Positions 23,691 to 38,215 are shown, numbered from the stretch's first letter. The stretch: DNA of 64,000 nt from Theocolax elegans (GCA_026168455.1 CM047426.1:78767986-78831985), one strand, 5' to 3'. A program made the numbers and translations. The notes: generated by a model from the letters alone, not told the origin.

Positions 23691-25645
23691 GTTATTTTCC
23701 TCGTATGTTTTTATTTTCAATTTTCAAATTAAGATTTTTAGAAGCTCTATATCGCGTACAGTTTTAGGCTAGGAGATAATTTTTTTTATTGGAGTAATCA
23801 CAAGATATTTGATACACGGGCAGAACGGGTATTATGATCGTTAACGTAAGTAGATTTGTTTTTTAAATTTACTGCATTATTTACTAAATACATAATTGTT
23901 TTCTCGGATAGTTCGTTTGAAATTAAAAATTTTCATTTATATCTATTATTACTTCGTAAACGATAAATTTGAAAATAATTCAACAAAAATGCACCTTTTT
24001 TCAGATTTTATGCATTTACTTTCCTGATTTGTGCAAGAAATATTGCATTTCAGTTACATTACATATAAATGAATCCTTTTAACGTATATTAATATTATAT
24101 TATAATATTTGGATCTTCGTAAAATAACATTATATGTGAATTATCAATAATATTTTACTCACAGAAGTACAAAAAGTTTCTAGTGAAACAGTTAATGTAA
24201 GTAAATAAAAGTATGTAATTTTCACATTTTTATATTTTTCTACGTTACATATTTAAAAACTTAATAACTCGTAAATACATATTTCCCATGATTTGCATGT
24301 ATGATATATGTCCTAAATGCGTGCGCGCACGTGTGATTTTATTAACATTACCGTATAGCATAATTCATAGTAACTTCGAAATAAACAAATTATACCAAAA
24401 ATAAAAATATAACGAATTAAATTAAACACCACAAATTAAATAACTAATTCAGAATTTTCATAAGCGGTCTCCTAAAAAGAGTAACAAAAAAAAGTCTTTA
24501 ACCCCGAACAAAAACGCCTCTAGTTGCCCATTACATGACGTGGAACATGCAACTTAAGTGGCCGCATGCTACATATTCAAAACCCGCACACCCAGCTGTA
24601 GGCTACCTATCACTGAGTCGTTCGATGTTCAACAGTTGGTCCTTTTTTATCTTTCGCAGAGGGTGAATCAAGCTTGCAAGCTCACGAGAATCTTCGCAAG
24701 CGACTCTTTTGCGGATCCGCGATCCGCGTAACTTTATTAGAGCAAATTCAATAGCTTGGGGAAGATTTTCACGAGAGTAGACGGACGAGCTTTTATACAT
24801 ACTTTGTTGGAGAAATGCTTTTAAAGCTTCGTACGGATTTTAAAGGGAGCGACAACTGAAAGCGCAATTCGAGATAGAAGTCCTTCTATTATGATATTTT
24901 ACTAACTAATTTTTGTTTTTAGTAGTTAGCTTTCCTGTTTAAGAAAACTAGCGTTGCCCGACAATAATCGATTGAAAATCAATTTTTTAATTTTATAAAT
25001 TATGTATAAGCTATTAATACAATAATTGAATTAATCATATTTTTCTAAAATTATCGGGTTCATTATTGTACTATAGATATACTATTATTGATATATAACT
25101 ATATTGTGATTCTTACTACTATTATGAATTTTTTCAAAGTTTAAAATACATCTCTGTTAGTAACATATTTCACAAATTAATAATTGATGACTCTTGAAAT
25201 CGCGTATCATTCGATTTTGATAGTGTATAATGGAATCGTAGAGTCATATTGGTTCAGTTTCTTTCATATACAGTTTTTACTAGAATAAAATATACATTTA
25301 TACACATACACATACACACAATGTATTATTTATATTTCGTCTGTACGAGGAATTCTCCATCCCGAAAAAAAATCAAAGAACATCCACACACGCGAAAAAA
25401 TCACGAAATTCCTCGTGCTCGGAAACTAAAAAAAAGTTACGCCGCGAGATAACGCGGTGATAAATCAGCGAAACGCGCACTCGCGAAGCTAAAAGCGCGC
25501 GTGAACGAAAAAAAAGAGGGCTGAAAATATAGAGGCGGAGAAGGAAGGAATGTGCACATATTTACGTTGTGAACCGTGCGACTGTGGGCGATAAATAGCG
25601 CGGGCGAAGTTTAGGAGAGTCAGAAAGGACTCGTGGGGTTGTAGC

Positions 25646-25674
25646 CTCTCTCTCTCTCTCTCTTTCTCTCTCTC
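25646..25674. repeat. (CT)n microsatellite
   Basis: An almost pure CT run with a single TTT interruption, inside the island at 25400-25790. Confidence 0.9.
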
Positions 25675-27512
25675 GAGTGCTGTACCGACGGTTCGGTTCA
25701 CTGGGGGGTTGCGTAAAAGTTGCTGTAGTCGCTGATGCGTACGGTCGGTTATTTATTAAACGAGCGTCGTTAAATAACAAATAAAGGCGAGTACTAAATA
25801 CTATTTTTTATAATGATAACTGTTGGTAGTTCTGAAACTGGATTATGATGATAGAAATAACTTTTTAAAAAAAATGGAAGAAATACATTTGTTATACGAT
25901 ACGATTAAAATAAAATGGGTTAATGTTGATGTAAGTAAATGTAACGTTTTTATTCGAATTTATTTTGTAATATAATAAGTATTATTTACACATATATTTC
26001 TAGGTATAAACAATGTGATAATAATGTTTGGATACATATATAATTGTGATAATGTAAAAAAAAATGTTGTATATAAATTTGTAAATACGTAAACGTTCAG
26101 AAATAAGGTCAATTAATATTACTTTGACACTCCGAGATGAAGAAATATCTGTAAAACTATCCATTAAACAAAAGCAAAGAGCCAATCTAAATATCCCATC
26201 GACGCGTCAACTTTCACGAGTGTCATACATCATGAAAATCGGATTTAATCTCATTCATCCCCTTTCCATGGATCTCCTGCAAGCCTAATCTCGTTGAATA
26301 TTCGTATATACGCTGTTCTCGTACATGAACGATCGAACCAATATCAGCCGCCCGTACGTTCGAGTGCAAAATTGCTCTTGTCCTCCCTGAATTTTCTTGT
26401 TTATGCTCTTATACTCGTTCTCTCGGTTATACACGTAAATGATAGGGAGGCAACATTTAATTTACTCCAGGTTTTTCGAAGCGGACGTTTCGGAACGATT
26501 TACGATTATTTATAATTTACAATAATAATTTATTGTCATTTAATTACGTAGGTATGTTTAAAGTGTAAAAACATTAAATATTTTGGCAAGGTTGATCCAA
26601 GTAATTATTGTAGATATTTTGCGATAATAAGTCAAACAACTTATCATAAATTCTATTTACCAGTCATTTATTATGAATAGATAAAATAGTTAACATATAT
26701 TTGATATTTGCATATCATAAATATTTATTATGAATTTAATTATAAATTATCTAAATACAACCACACAGTCCTTTTAAAAAAATATTTAAAAAAAACTTGT
26801 AGTTTTGAAAATTCTAAAAAAAATAGAAAAAAGAAAAATGCTTTATAAATTATGTAAATTCGAGTGGCACGTTACGCCCTATCGTTGTCTGACACATGAC
26901 CACCGGCACCCCGCAGTTCTCGTTCAGTCATCACCAGGCTCCCGCAGACATTCGTCCTCTTTCCGTCTTCGTCTGGGTAAATGTATACAGTGACTCTTGA
27001 GCCGCATTGCTGAGATTCTGGAGGCTCGTACTCGCGGCATCCCAGCCGCAGAGGCCGCTTGCGATATACACACTCGCGCGATGCGTCCTCGAGATATGCA
27101 GGTTAGCCGATACGGCGAGACGATCGTTCTGCAGTTGCAGCTTTATGCCCTTCCCTTGTTCGCTCGTTGGAAATTTTCCGCGTGCCACGCATCGAGTGAT
27201 GCAGCACTCGTGACCACGCGACGACGGTTTCGGTTGTTATCGGTTCCCATGCAGTTTTCATTTCCTTATTATATGTATATCTCGTCTCAATATTCAAAAT
27301 TAACAAATCTTACCGATATTATTATATATGTAGTAAATTAAACTGTACTAGCCAAAAACGCTCGCTTCGCTCGCGATTTCCGAAAATTGTTTACGTAGGT
27401 TTTTAATATTACATAATTATTACGATAAATAATTATACCTATTTACATAAAAGAGCAGTGAGAAAATAAAATATACAAACATTTTATTTTATTTTATTTT
27501 ATTTAATAAGTA

Positions 27513-27705
27513 TTTGGTCGAATTGTGGCCACAATACATGATTTTATAGATATCTTTATAATTATATATAATATTTAAAAAATTAAATCACTAATAATAT
27601 ACCAATGATCGAGTTATCGCCAAAAAATTAAATCACTAATATTATATCATTGGTCGAGTTATCGCCAAAAATCATGATCTTATGGATATCTCTATTATTA
27701 TTATA
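27513..27705. repeat. Nested tandem repeat with GGTCGAGTTATCGCC core
   Basis: A 45-bp unit (27577-27621) is repeated directly at 27622-27666 with few differences. A longer unit beginning TTGGTCGAATTGTGGCC at 27513 recurs in diverged form at 27651 (TTGGTCGAGTTATCGCC), each followed by a CATGAT-TTAT-GATATC stretch. The arrangement is thus a diverged tandem pair with an internal duplication. It may be a small satellite patch or a remnant of a mobile element. Confidence 0.6.
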
Positions 27706-30700
27706 GATAATAAAACATAAATAATATAATTGTATGAAACTGTATATTTTAAAGTGTAGAATTATGTTTTACGCATCTGGTTCAATGCGAAGTATCTGCC
27801 AACAATGATAAACTACAAAATGAAAAAATTATTGGAAGTAACAGACTAATTATATTTAATTGACACCTTAATTTAAATTTTTTTATGAACTCGTTAAAGC
27901 AATAACAATTTTATCAATTAATTAAATTTATTTAAACAATTTTCTACAACAATGAAATACTCATTCCCTCGAAATAATTTGTGCAATTATTTCCTTTCAA
28001 ATCATTATAAACATTACCACAACATTCACAATGATATACACAGATAAATCAAGGTATACATTCAAGTAGATATATTCGAATAAATAAAATATTTTTAATG
28101 TTAAAATAGCCAACAGTATCGGCATGCCGCTTCATTACGCGATGTAACAATGTAAGTTAAAAAAAAAAATACTCAAACGAGTTATCTTCATTAGCGGACG
28201 ATTTAATTATTGAAGCGGACACCGTATCGCAAAGCACTTTTTCCCAAACGGCTTCTTTTTTGGAAGCACGTAACAATTACACCGGGACAAATAAATTTCG
28301 ACGGAACGGAAATATAGAGAAGAGGCGCATTCTCGCCCAGGGGTATCAGGGACAGAGGAGGAGGGAGTGGGAAGCGAATTCCCGACGCGTGGCATTCCTG
28401 TACCGCGGAGATTGCGCTCACAAAAATCGGAACAAAACAAATGCAACTAATTTAACTGTTTTCGAACAATTAATCCGAGGCATTTAATTTGATAGCGGCA
28501 TCCGCGCGCAAAACGCATACCCGCCAAGGCAAAAAAGGAAAACGCGTAAAGAATTTTTCCGATTTCGGAGCAACTATGCGTAATCTCGTCTATATGAGCT
28601 TAAATTATCGCATCGATTTATTAATGAACCGATTGGTATTATCGCTCATTGATAAACTGATGGTTGAAATTTATTTTTTACAGGGCTGAAATAGATTTAC
28701 AGTTTGAAATTTTTAATTTATTGTCAATACGACAAACGGTATGCACTTGTTAATATTTTCAAGTATAGATGAAACTTTTGATAATGAATCAGGATCTTTT
28801 AGATAATGTAAAATGTAAGCAACCACTTACTTTCTACATCGAGAAAATGAATTGGGTGTTTTAACATTTACTTAAAGTAACTTTTTCAAATTCAATGAAA
28901 AAATGGACTTTGCATGATATTTACTTCATTGATAATACTTGTAAATCAAGTAAACAGTACTGTTTATAGAAAAACTGTGTATATATATATATATTTTTTA
29001 ATAGAAATTGATTAATCATAATTATAAATCACAAATTAATATATAAATTTCAAAAAAAGTATTAATATTAATTACATTAATAATAATATTAGATATTGGA
29101 GTCTAATAATACGAACAAAAACCTTGAAACTGTTAACTCTTGCAATAACAGTAATATTTACCGATATATTCTACTTTAAATAATATATTAACCTAATAAT
29201 TTGATAAAATCTCTAAATACTACATACAACTTCCTATACTCAATTTTTGTAAAAAAAATTTAATCCTACGAACAAATAATTCCGAGAGAAAATTATCATA
29301 AACGTAAAGTACTTTCACCCATGTTGCAAATCTTTCCGGTTCGTGTAATACGCGCTATCCGGGAATCCTAATACCGCGATAAACATTCGCAGACGCGTAA
29401 CGTAAAAGCGAGCGCGGAATATCGCGCCCGGCGGGACAGTTTACGCTGGACCACGTACATTAATTTTTCAAACGCTTTGAGCTAATTACTGATTTTTATC
29501 ACTACGCTGGACCATTGAGAGCAATTATGAACCGCTATTCGCAAGAGACCAATCGAACACAATCGTCGTCGTGTTTATCACGCGAATTCGAGTTTATACA
29601 TCATTACCATATTTGGACGTAGATGTGATTAACCAAATAAAACAATATCTTTTCTTAATAGATAATTTTTATTTTTATCGAATAAATTTAAATTGATAAT
29701 TCGCGGTACACAATATCATTCGAGGAAATTATTCTTCAATCCATTTTACAATGAAGTGCAGGATATTGATGAGACTGAACTGTTAAAATACATTATCTGA
29801 ATTTCAAATGTATATGTGTACAATATTCTGGGAACATTGTACATTACGGTATTTTTTATAAGATAATACTTCGTATAATCCATGTGCAAATTTGGATATG
29901 TTGAAAGACTTTGAAAACGTATTGTGTCATTATTTACATATGTAATTCGAATAGGGAGATGCCCCTCATAAATGCTGCGCATTTAAACCGGTATAAAATT
30001 ATCAATCAAAATGATATTTGTCGATACTTATGAGATCATGCTTTTATTTTCCAGCCGATGGTATTAAGTACGGATTAACACGTTTTACACATGCAATAAT
30101 ATTTATTATAAATTATCTTTTTTATATATTTATTTAGTCTTATACATTTTAAGAATAATATTACACTATCTTTAAAACTTTAAAATATTTATTTATAATT
30201 AATAATAAACATTTATTTTCGTTAATTGTAAAATGTGTTTTAAAAATACGAATTCGAGTAAACCATTTATTTCACTATTTATTTCCGAGTTATTGTAAAA
30301 CTTTCTATTCAAGAGCACAGTTATACAATCAATCAAGTAATAATTAAACAAATGATATTAAATTTACAAACCAATTTGTATTTAATCAATATTTGCGCCA
30401 GTATATATTTAATAAAATGACTTATTTTTGATATATATGTGTCCGTGTATGTACATAAAAACGAAAGAAAATAAGGTACACATAAGAATGAATAAAAATA
30501 TTGATAACCAAGAGTTGGTTATAAAAAAACAAATGTTGAAAAATAGTTCGCATCATTTATACTTTGTGTTTCATCCGATTCGTAACTAATTTGCAGGAAA
30601 AAAAAAGATCCAAAGCAGCCGTTAGCCCGTGTTTGTGAAAAACTAGAAACAAAAACAAAGAATGAAATGCAAAAAATAAACATGTTTTCTCCGCTAACAA

Positions 30701-31534
30701 TCGGCCGTGTATTTGCCAAACTCGCGGTTACATATTTTTAGCTATTTATATGCGCTCGCGATAGTATACACGAACTGTTTGTACACGACAGGGATCATGA
30801 GTCCTGTCTCTAATTTATATGGGTTTGCTATTAATTACTCACCCCAATCAGTGCCCTCATACGGCGGCCAGCGTGTTTGTCATTGCGACACAGAGAGAAA
30901 GAGAAAGAGAGAGGGCGAGCGCGAAACAGAGAGATAATCGATAATGCGCTTTTGTATGAAACTTTTAGAAAATTTTTACCGCGGGCGTGTACCAATATTT
31001 AGGCATAATTTTTTTGCTCGTTAATTCACAAACAAACGCATTGGTTAGATTTTTCCGTGGGAATTTACATTTACGGGTTGTTTGCGCGAGTTTCACAGAG
31101 GCAGGGACCTATGTCTGTTTGCGATCTCGTGGTGTTTACATCGCGAAATTATTCAAATTGCTACAAGAGGGTGTTGTTTGTAAAATATTGAGAAAAAATT
31201 ATTTTACTTTCAATTATACATAAGAGAATCATTTTTTTACCATTAATTGGCCGAGGATAAAATAGTCTTCCTATAATCAGACATCTGTGTAATATTAATA
31301 TTTACAGAACGATAATGAATATTAACGCGTGAATCATGAATATTTAATTTGTGTATTTAAGGATTTGATTAAATTTAATTAACTGATGTTGACACGTTTA
31401 TAATTATTCAATAATTAATGTGTATTTTCTATTGTGATGTATATAATTTCGATGAAATATTAAATTTGTAATCGATAAACATATAACATCCTTATTTGTA
31501 TTTTGAATATATAACACAACATATATTGTATATT

Positions 31535-31561
31535 TGTGTGTGAGCGCGCGCGTGTGTGTGT
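31535..31561. repeat. Mixed (TG)n/(CG)n tract, potential Z-DNA
   Basis: TGTGTGTGAGCGCGCGCGTGTGTGTG is an alternating purine-pyrimidine run with only one break, a composition known to favour Z-DNA. No function is implied. Confidence 0.6.
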
Positions 31562-33015
31562 AGATATATATCCCTCATTGTTTATACGATTCGGAAGGCT
31601 CGGAAACATTTTATGCAAATGTTTAGTACGTAATAATTATATACAAATTAATTATGGATGCTAAATGCATTAGATAATGTACCAGGATCATTTTATTATC
31701 GATATTCTGAATACCGAGGCATCCAACACATTGAAACTGCTTTCAGACAGTCGCTCAACCGTTATTATTTTACATTATCCGATACTGTAGATGTACAAAA
31801 GTTTCAATTTAAAAATAGTTTTCTAGTACTAGATTCAAAATTATTTCATGCTACGTACTATTATTTTGTACAATAATCTTACAAAAATAGATTATTTTAT
31901 AGAACTTTAATTTAAAATACATGTTTTCTAAAAAGTACAATTTATATTTTCTAAAAGTATCGGTATAATGCAGAATAGATAGTGCTATCATTTAGAGTTA
32001 ATTACGTATGATTTATTGATCAAACGATATAAGGTGCGCAAGATTTCTGGTGTATTGAAGGAAGAAATGTTTTTGAATAAAATGTAGTAGATCCGTATTT
32101 ATAAAAATATCCAATTTACACTTTGTAGAGTAGATTTTTCTTATTGATTACCAGAAATGAAATTGAAATTCCTGATTTAAAAAGAAAAGTTGAGTAAATT
32201 TTTCATAGCGGTATATCGCTCGAATCCGCAGTTACAATCACGTTACGAAGGTATATAGGTATATACACCATGTCACGAGGAAAGGTAAGCATTACTTCCC
32301 CAGCCCTTGGGGTGTGTTCGGCAAACTATGCTCTCTCGCGCTCGCGCGAAAAGTTCAACACAACTTCATAACATCGGGTTCGGTGCGCAGCCTTGAATTA
32401 GCGAGTCGTATAGATATACACGCGAGTGTACGCGTACATATACACATATACACTTCAACATGCATATACAGGGCCAGGAGGAGGCAAATTTGTTCTAGCG
32501 TGAGCTTACATGGGTTGCGTTAAGTACATAGGTGTCTGGGGCTATACCCTGTTCGGTGTGTAGCTATGCGCGCTCGTGTAGTTGAGTCGTCGGTGTCGGC
32601 GAGAGACCGAGATAAGAAGTTGAGCGTTGCAAGCGCAAGTTTCTCGACTCGTCCGTTGTAAAATTATCGAATACATTATGCCGCCCGCGAGTCCTCCTCG
32701 TTTTCTCCTGGGACTTGAATACCTTGTTTGACATCCGCGTCCATTTTCGACCTGGTGGTACTTGTGCTTCTACGCTGCTTACATTCTCCTTGCGGTTCAT
32801 TTAATATTACCTAGTACACTCGACTAATTGAAATAAGAAACTTCTGTACAAGCTAATCAATCATTTTCTCCTGTTTTAATTTGCAACTAACGTTTTATTT
32901 GCGTTCTCTGAAAATTCAATGATACACAGCTAGAAAGTGCGAAATCAAGACTTTTAAATACACATTTTGAGCAACAAAATGCACTAGAAACTTATAGGAC
33001 GAATTAAATGTAAAC

Positions 33016-33927
33016 AACATGGAAAGAAAGTCAAGTAAAATTTACTTAAATCTCTACAGTAAATTTTTTGATTATGAATTTAAGTAATATCTGCGTACAA
33101 ACACTTTATGACCTGTAGTCGCTGTGGAAGTAGACAACGATGTAAATAATGTATATATGCGTGACTTCTGTCACGATAGATACACCAAAATTTGAGAAAG
33201 ACACAATTATTTTGTTAGAATTATATGAAAATGACTTCCTACTGTTCGGAAAAATTATAAACATTTATAGCTGATAATAATAATAATGTTTATTTATTGT
33301 ACTAATACTTTTAAAATCAATTGTTTTTAATGATCATTAATATGCCTACGAGGTAGAATATAATGATATTGTACAATTTTCTAGAAGTTTTAAAAATTTT
33401 GATTATGTATTGCATATTACTCAGTGTATTTTTGTTAAAAAAAGAAACAAGTATTATGTTGCAAGTGAGCATATTTTGTGAATTTGTAGATTTAAGTTAA
33501 ATCATGTAAATTTTCCAACTTACATATAATACGAATACAATTATGTTGTTGTAATAACTTTTATCGTTGTATTGTATTACTAATAATAAGAATAAAAATA
33601 GAAATTAATATAGATTTAAGCTACATTTAAATATTTTATACTTTTCACATATAATTAAAATTAAAACCATATAATTTTAATTTGATGTATAAAATTAATG
33701 CTAAATTACAACTTAAAAATTTACTAGGCTATTGCAGTAATAATAGCTAAACAATTGTAGTATAAACTACTTAAGTACCTTACTTAACAAATCGAGTAAA
33801 ATTTATTAAAATTTCTAGTAAATTTTACCGCACTAAATCAGCAATAATTACTTATCCCTTTTAGATATCGCACTTTAGTCAATTTTACTTAAGTGTTCAG
33901 TAATTTTTACTTGACTTTTCTCCGTGA
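33016..33927. mobile_element. Candidate longer element with GGA(A/G)AAAGTCAAGTAAAA ends
   Basis: The left end (33019-33050) reads ATGGAAAGAAAGTCAAGTAAA and the right end (33885-33926), read in reverse, begins CACGGAGAAAAGTCAAGTAAA. The pairing is good over about 30 bases. Extra TCAAGTAAA/AGTAAATTTT motifs lie inside. The interior of about 850 bp is AT-rich and non-coding. It may be a long non-autonomous relative of the foldback element at 22137, or two neighbouring short elements. Confidence 0.35.
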
Positions 33928-33929
33928 AC

Positions 33930-36039
33930 TAACGTGTAGAATGCAAGATAACATCAAGTCAGGTGAGTGAGCTAGTATCTGAACATGCACGAATGAATAA
34001 ACACTTGTCTAATAAATGGTCAAATATAGGTATATTTATGGATTAAAGTATGTTCTAAACGATTAATTGTATATCAAAACTTTATGATTTGCCCGTTATT
34101 TTGGTCAATAATATATTAAAATACAGTCTTTTCATGGATTCATAAAAAATTCTCTAAAACAGAAGAATGTCCATGTTACCATAAAAATGAAGATTTCTTT
34201 GAACACCATTAGGAAAAATTAATAATTATGAGTTCCAATGTATTTTAAATACGTCTGTTCATTCACTAGATTTCGGTCATATTTTTTATCTTTTATTTAT
34301 TTTTCAAATGAATAATAAACGTTCATTCACTGGATAAGTCAAACTATTAAATTAGCCGATTAATTAACAAGAATTAATTTTTTTACTTCAACACAACTGT
34401 ACAAATACAATACGGTAATTATAAGATTGTTAAACGTTTTTTATTTTATTCATAATTATAAAAAAAACTAATAAGTAATCACAAAAGGAAAAGCAAAATA
34501 AATAATTATTTTCGCATACAAATGAAAAATCGATGTACAAGAGACAAACAAGTAGACGAATTGCTGGCGACTAAAAATTAATCGAGTTCCCTGAATACCT
34601 GCCCGATTAGTTGTCTCAATCGATTCTCTTTTCGTCATCTTTTATCATCAATTGTGAACGGAAAGCACATCGATTTAATTATTTTCATCACAAAAGGATA
34701 TTGAGCTTAAAAAGAAATAATGAAAAATAAAAATTACGGATTATAACATTATAAAGAGATAAAAATATATTAAAACACAAGTAGGCAAGGAAACGTAAAT
34801 TTATTTTTTTGTATTATAACAATCTTCATTAAAAAATATTAACAAGAACGTAAATGTTAAAATAATAATATCATATGAATACATCGTCCTTAATCATGGA
34901 AAAAATCTCAGTAGACGTTAAAAAACAACAAACCATGAAAAAACAATAGGTTGAAAATCGTTGGATGAAACGCAAAGGAGACAAAGACACAAACCATACA
35001 AGGACGGGCACATTAACAAAAAATCACATCACGAAATATAATGGAAAAGAACTCACAAGCATAACTTACAAAGGGAAAAGAATCGGAATTGAGAAAAAAG
35101 AACGAGAATTTGCGATGAGGGAGCTAACGACATTACCGCGTTATTAGATTTACCGCAAGCACCTAACCCCGCGGGCATAACGTACGTGGCTGCTTTTACT
35201 CCAGAATCGAGCTATCCCTAAGCTCCCGAAAACTGAAATGTGCGATGCTATGATTCTTTATTTTACGGTTACTAAAAGACACGGTAATTTAATAATAATT
35301 TACTTTATGAATACTTTTTACTTGTTGAACCTTTGAGACTTACTGGTTTTATAATGTTTTAAAATTGTAAAAGAGTTTTAACTTCTAAATCAAATTTAAG
35401 AAAGCTTTATATCAAGTTGGAGGGATCAAAAGTGTGTATATGTGAGTGTGTGTAAAGAGAGCGGAAAATCTTGTCGCGAGAATGAACCGAGAAAGGTATG
35501 AAGATTAAATCTAAACAAAAGCATTGCCGCATTTCTTCGTGGTGATCGAAAAAGAAGGGGGAAACGGAAAAAGAAACGACTAATATTAAATACCGAAGTC
35601 ACGAATATATTTTTGTATTGGTGAGTGAATAACTTTCTAAATGTGGCACGTAACCCAATTACAGGAATCTACCTTTTTCAACTCAATACTCATGTTTAAA
35701 ATATTCAATTAAAAAACTGATAAAATTTTAAACCTATCTTAAAACCTAATTAGAAGCCTGACGTTGCAATAATTTTTAAAAAAATTTTAATTAATTTTAA
35801 GTAATCAAGATTCGGTTGGTAATTTATTAAGTTATATTTTCAATGCAAAAATGATATTGATATTAACAATATAAAAATTTTAAAAGCAAATCCTGATGTC
35901 AGATTTTTCAAAATAATAATCCATGTTACATTAACTTATAACCTTTTCAGGATCCCTCTAAATTCATCTGTCTATATTTCTAAATTTATGTTCGTACGAA
36001 TCCCTCTTTGAGATTATTTTTCCTATGGTTTATCAATTA
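33930..36039. other. Non-coding AT-rich stretch with a degenerate TTAA-MITE fragment
   Basis: No gene seen. A diverged fragment of the TTAA MITE family lies at about 35650-35840: it shares the CAATTACAGGAATCTACC start region, the AAAATATTCAATTAAAAAACTGA stretch and a TTCGGTTGGTAATTTATTAA internal motif with 43343-43723, but its ends are lost. Confidence 0.45.
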
Positions 36040-36047
36040 GTTTACAT

Positions 36048-36426
36048 CAGAGCTGGATAAGTATTCGACAAGTATTTTGCTTTTTTTATTTCTTTTTTTC
36101 ATTAATCAATAGGTAACAAAAAAATTTTAATAAAAGCAAATTTTATATTTTGTTTATTCATTGAAAAGTAAAGTTTTATTTATTTGGTTCTGTTTAAAAA
36201 TTTTTCAAAACTTTTTTAATTATTAAAAAGATTTTTTTGTTTGATTAAAAAAATGAAAAGTACTTATTCGAATCGTCAAATACTTTTCGTCGAATATTTT
36301 TTAAAATTGGTTCAAGTGACTTAAACATCGTGTAATTTTGTAGATATTACTTTTTTATTTCTATTTTTATTTCACTTTTAAAAAATATTCGACATCAAGT
36401 TGCGGACGAATACTCTCTCAGCTCTG
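36048..36426. mobile_element. hAT-type MITE (379 bp) with 8-bp target duplication
   Basis: The ends begin CAGAGCTG and, after four mismatched bases, AGTATTCG on both sides in inverted orientation (16 of 20 matching). The element is flanked by perfect 8-bp direct repeats GTTTACAT at 36040-36047 and 36427-36434. An 8-bp target duplication with CAG-starting short inverted ends is the hallmark of the hAT superfamily. The interior is AT-rich with further ATTCGA motifs and no coding capacity, so it must depend on a transposase from elsewhere. Confidence 0.85.
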
Positions 36427-36439
36427 GTTTACATACGTG

Positions 36440-38215
36440 GCTAATTCATTCTAAGAATACCGCATTACACAGTTTATAAAAATAAAATTTTTTTGGAACT
36501 ATAATAATAATCTTCTCTAATCATTCAATTTCATCTTTGCATCTTATATTGCTTTCGAAAAATTATTAATAAATAATGTCAATACAGTAATAGCTGTAAA
36601 GTTTATCCCGAATTACTCACATTAGATGTTAAATTAAGAATATAGCGGAGACGTAATGGCGCGAAACAAAGCAAACAGAATATGATAATTAGAATAAAGT
36701 AAACAAAGAAAACAAAAGCTTGAAGTGGTTAGCATCAGATAGCTAAAACGTACGCGTAGAAAAGAGTCGAGTTGTTCGCGTGTTATCTTCAAGAGTCGTT
36801 CACTCAATGACCCCCAAAGCGAAACTGTCGTATTTTGTTTTCTATCTTGCAGCTGTTTACAAACGAGACTTTTAAAGTTTCCTCTCTCCGTGAAATGTGC
36901 GTCCATTTTATTATTTCGTCAATATCAACTTTACATAAAGTAAAAATATTTAGAGATTAATGTATGGGGATATTAATATCATTATACGCATTTTAGAGAA
37001 TCTATCAACGATATATTATATCACATTATAAGTAATTATTGATACATTCAAGTTAATTATTGTTAATTTAAACGTGTCAATTGAGATGCGGTTAGACTTA
37101 TACAGTTTTAAAGGAATGAAAAGTATTAATAAATATTTAACCAAACATTTAAAAGATTTTAGGAAAATTAATTTTCAAAATACGTATAGATGGTAAAACG
37201 TCGTTTAATAAATTATAAGTACGTTTAAAAATCTTTCATAAATAAAACCATTGATCAAGTTAATTTTTATCCTTTAATCTCACTTTTACCGGAACATGAC
37301 GCGTCCAGTCTTTTTTCTTGCCGCAACTAGGGAAGAGGCACATTACTGTCGAATCCGTGGGCGATAAGCTGAATTTAGAACGGCGCGACACCAAGTATTT
37401 TTGCCGGGAAGATACGCGAAAAATCCACATCCCTTCCTCTTTTTATGGCGGCATTTTGTCGCTAAGATTTATATATTCGGACGAGTACGGAAAATTAATG
37501 CTTGCGACCCAGGGTAGGCTCAGCTTTCTTTTGAATTAGCTTTTCCACCGTTTGGTTTCTTTTCCTCTTATTGTGCAAAGGACCGTACCTTTTTCCAACA
37601 GACCGAGAAAATTATTGGAATCGTGAGAAAAGGATGGAGATGCAAAATAGATATGTGTCTAATTGTTTTGAAATAATTTAAAAATGTAATAAGCTTTTGC
37701 GAGATATAATACTATAGTATTTCATATATGACTTTTCGTCATCGATCTACTATTCAAATTATTTAATTATTTAATAATTTTTTTAAGTGATCATGTTATT
37801 TATATAAGAATTTAAGGTATAGATAGATTCACGTAAAACTGTTTGTTTATCACTTAAGGGACAAGCCTGGGATAAAATTGGAAAAAAATATTCAATATTA
37901 TAACAATTAATGATTTTTTTTATAGCAATGGAAAACATTTCTTAATTTTTTGAACAAATTATATTTTTAATTTTCATTAAAATTTTTTTGGCCTGCAATT
38001 TATATGTCACATAACTATTTTAATTAATTATGAGACTACGTACTCTGACTTTTTCTATAATGGACTTATCACAGGATATCTCAGGAACCATTTCACCGAA
38101 TAAGCTGAAATTTTAACAGTAACTTTTAAAAACGAAAAATGTGGAAATTAAACAAATAGTTGATGAAAGTTTTAACTCAGGCTACAATAAATAACAAGTT
38201 AGCGTATATTTGTAA
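36440..38215. other. Non-coding stretch with one GC-richer island
   Basis: No gene supported. A mixed-composition island lies at about 37280-37640 and a smaller one at 36640-36910; the rest is AT-rich. The 90- and 73-codon frames in them show no domain. Confidence 0.45.

Larger units (their letters stand above)
23690..33010. other. Long non-coding stretch with regularly spaced GC islands
   Basis: No gene can be supported across about 9 kb. Islands of mixed or GC-rich sequence lie near 24530-24850, 25400-25790, 26850-27260, 28120-28700, 29300-29600, 30700-31160 and 32220-32780, with AT-rich DNA between them. Simple repeats include (CT)n at 25646-25674, TTTTA units at 27481-27505, a GA-rich patch at 30890-30935 and (TA)n at 28979-28993. 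Frames of 60-114 codons in the islands overlap on both strands and lack domains. Confidence 0.5.
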
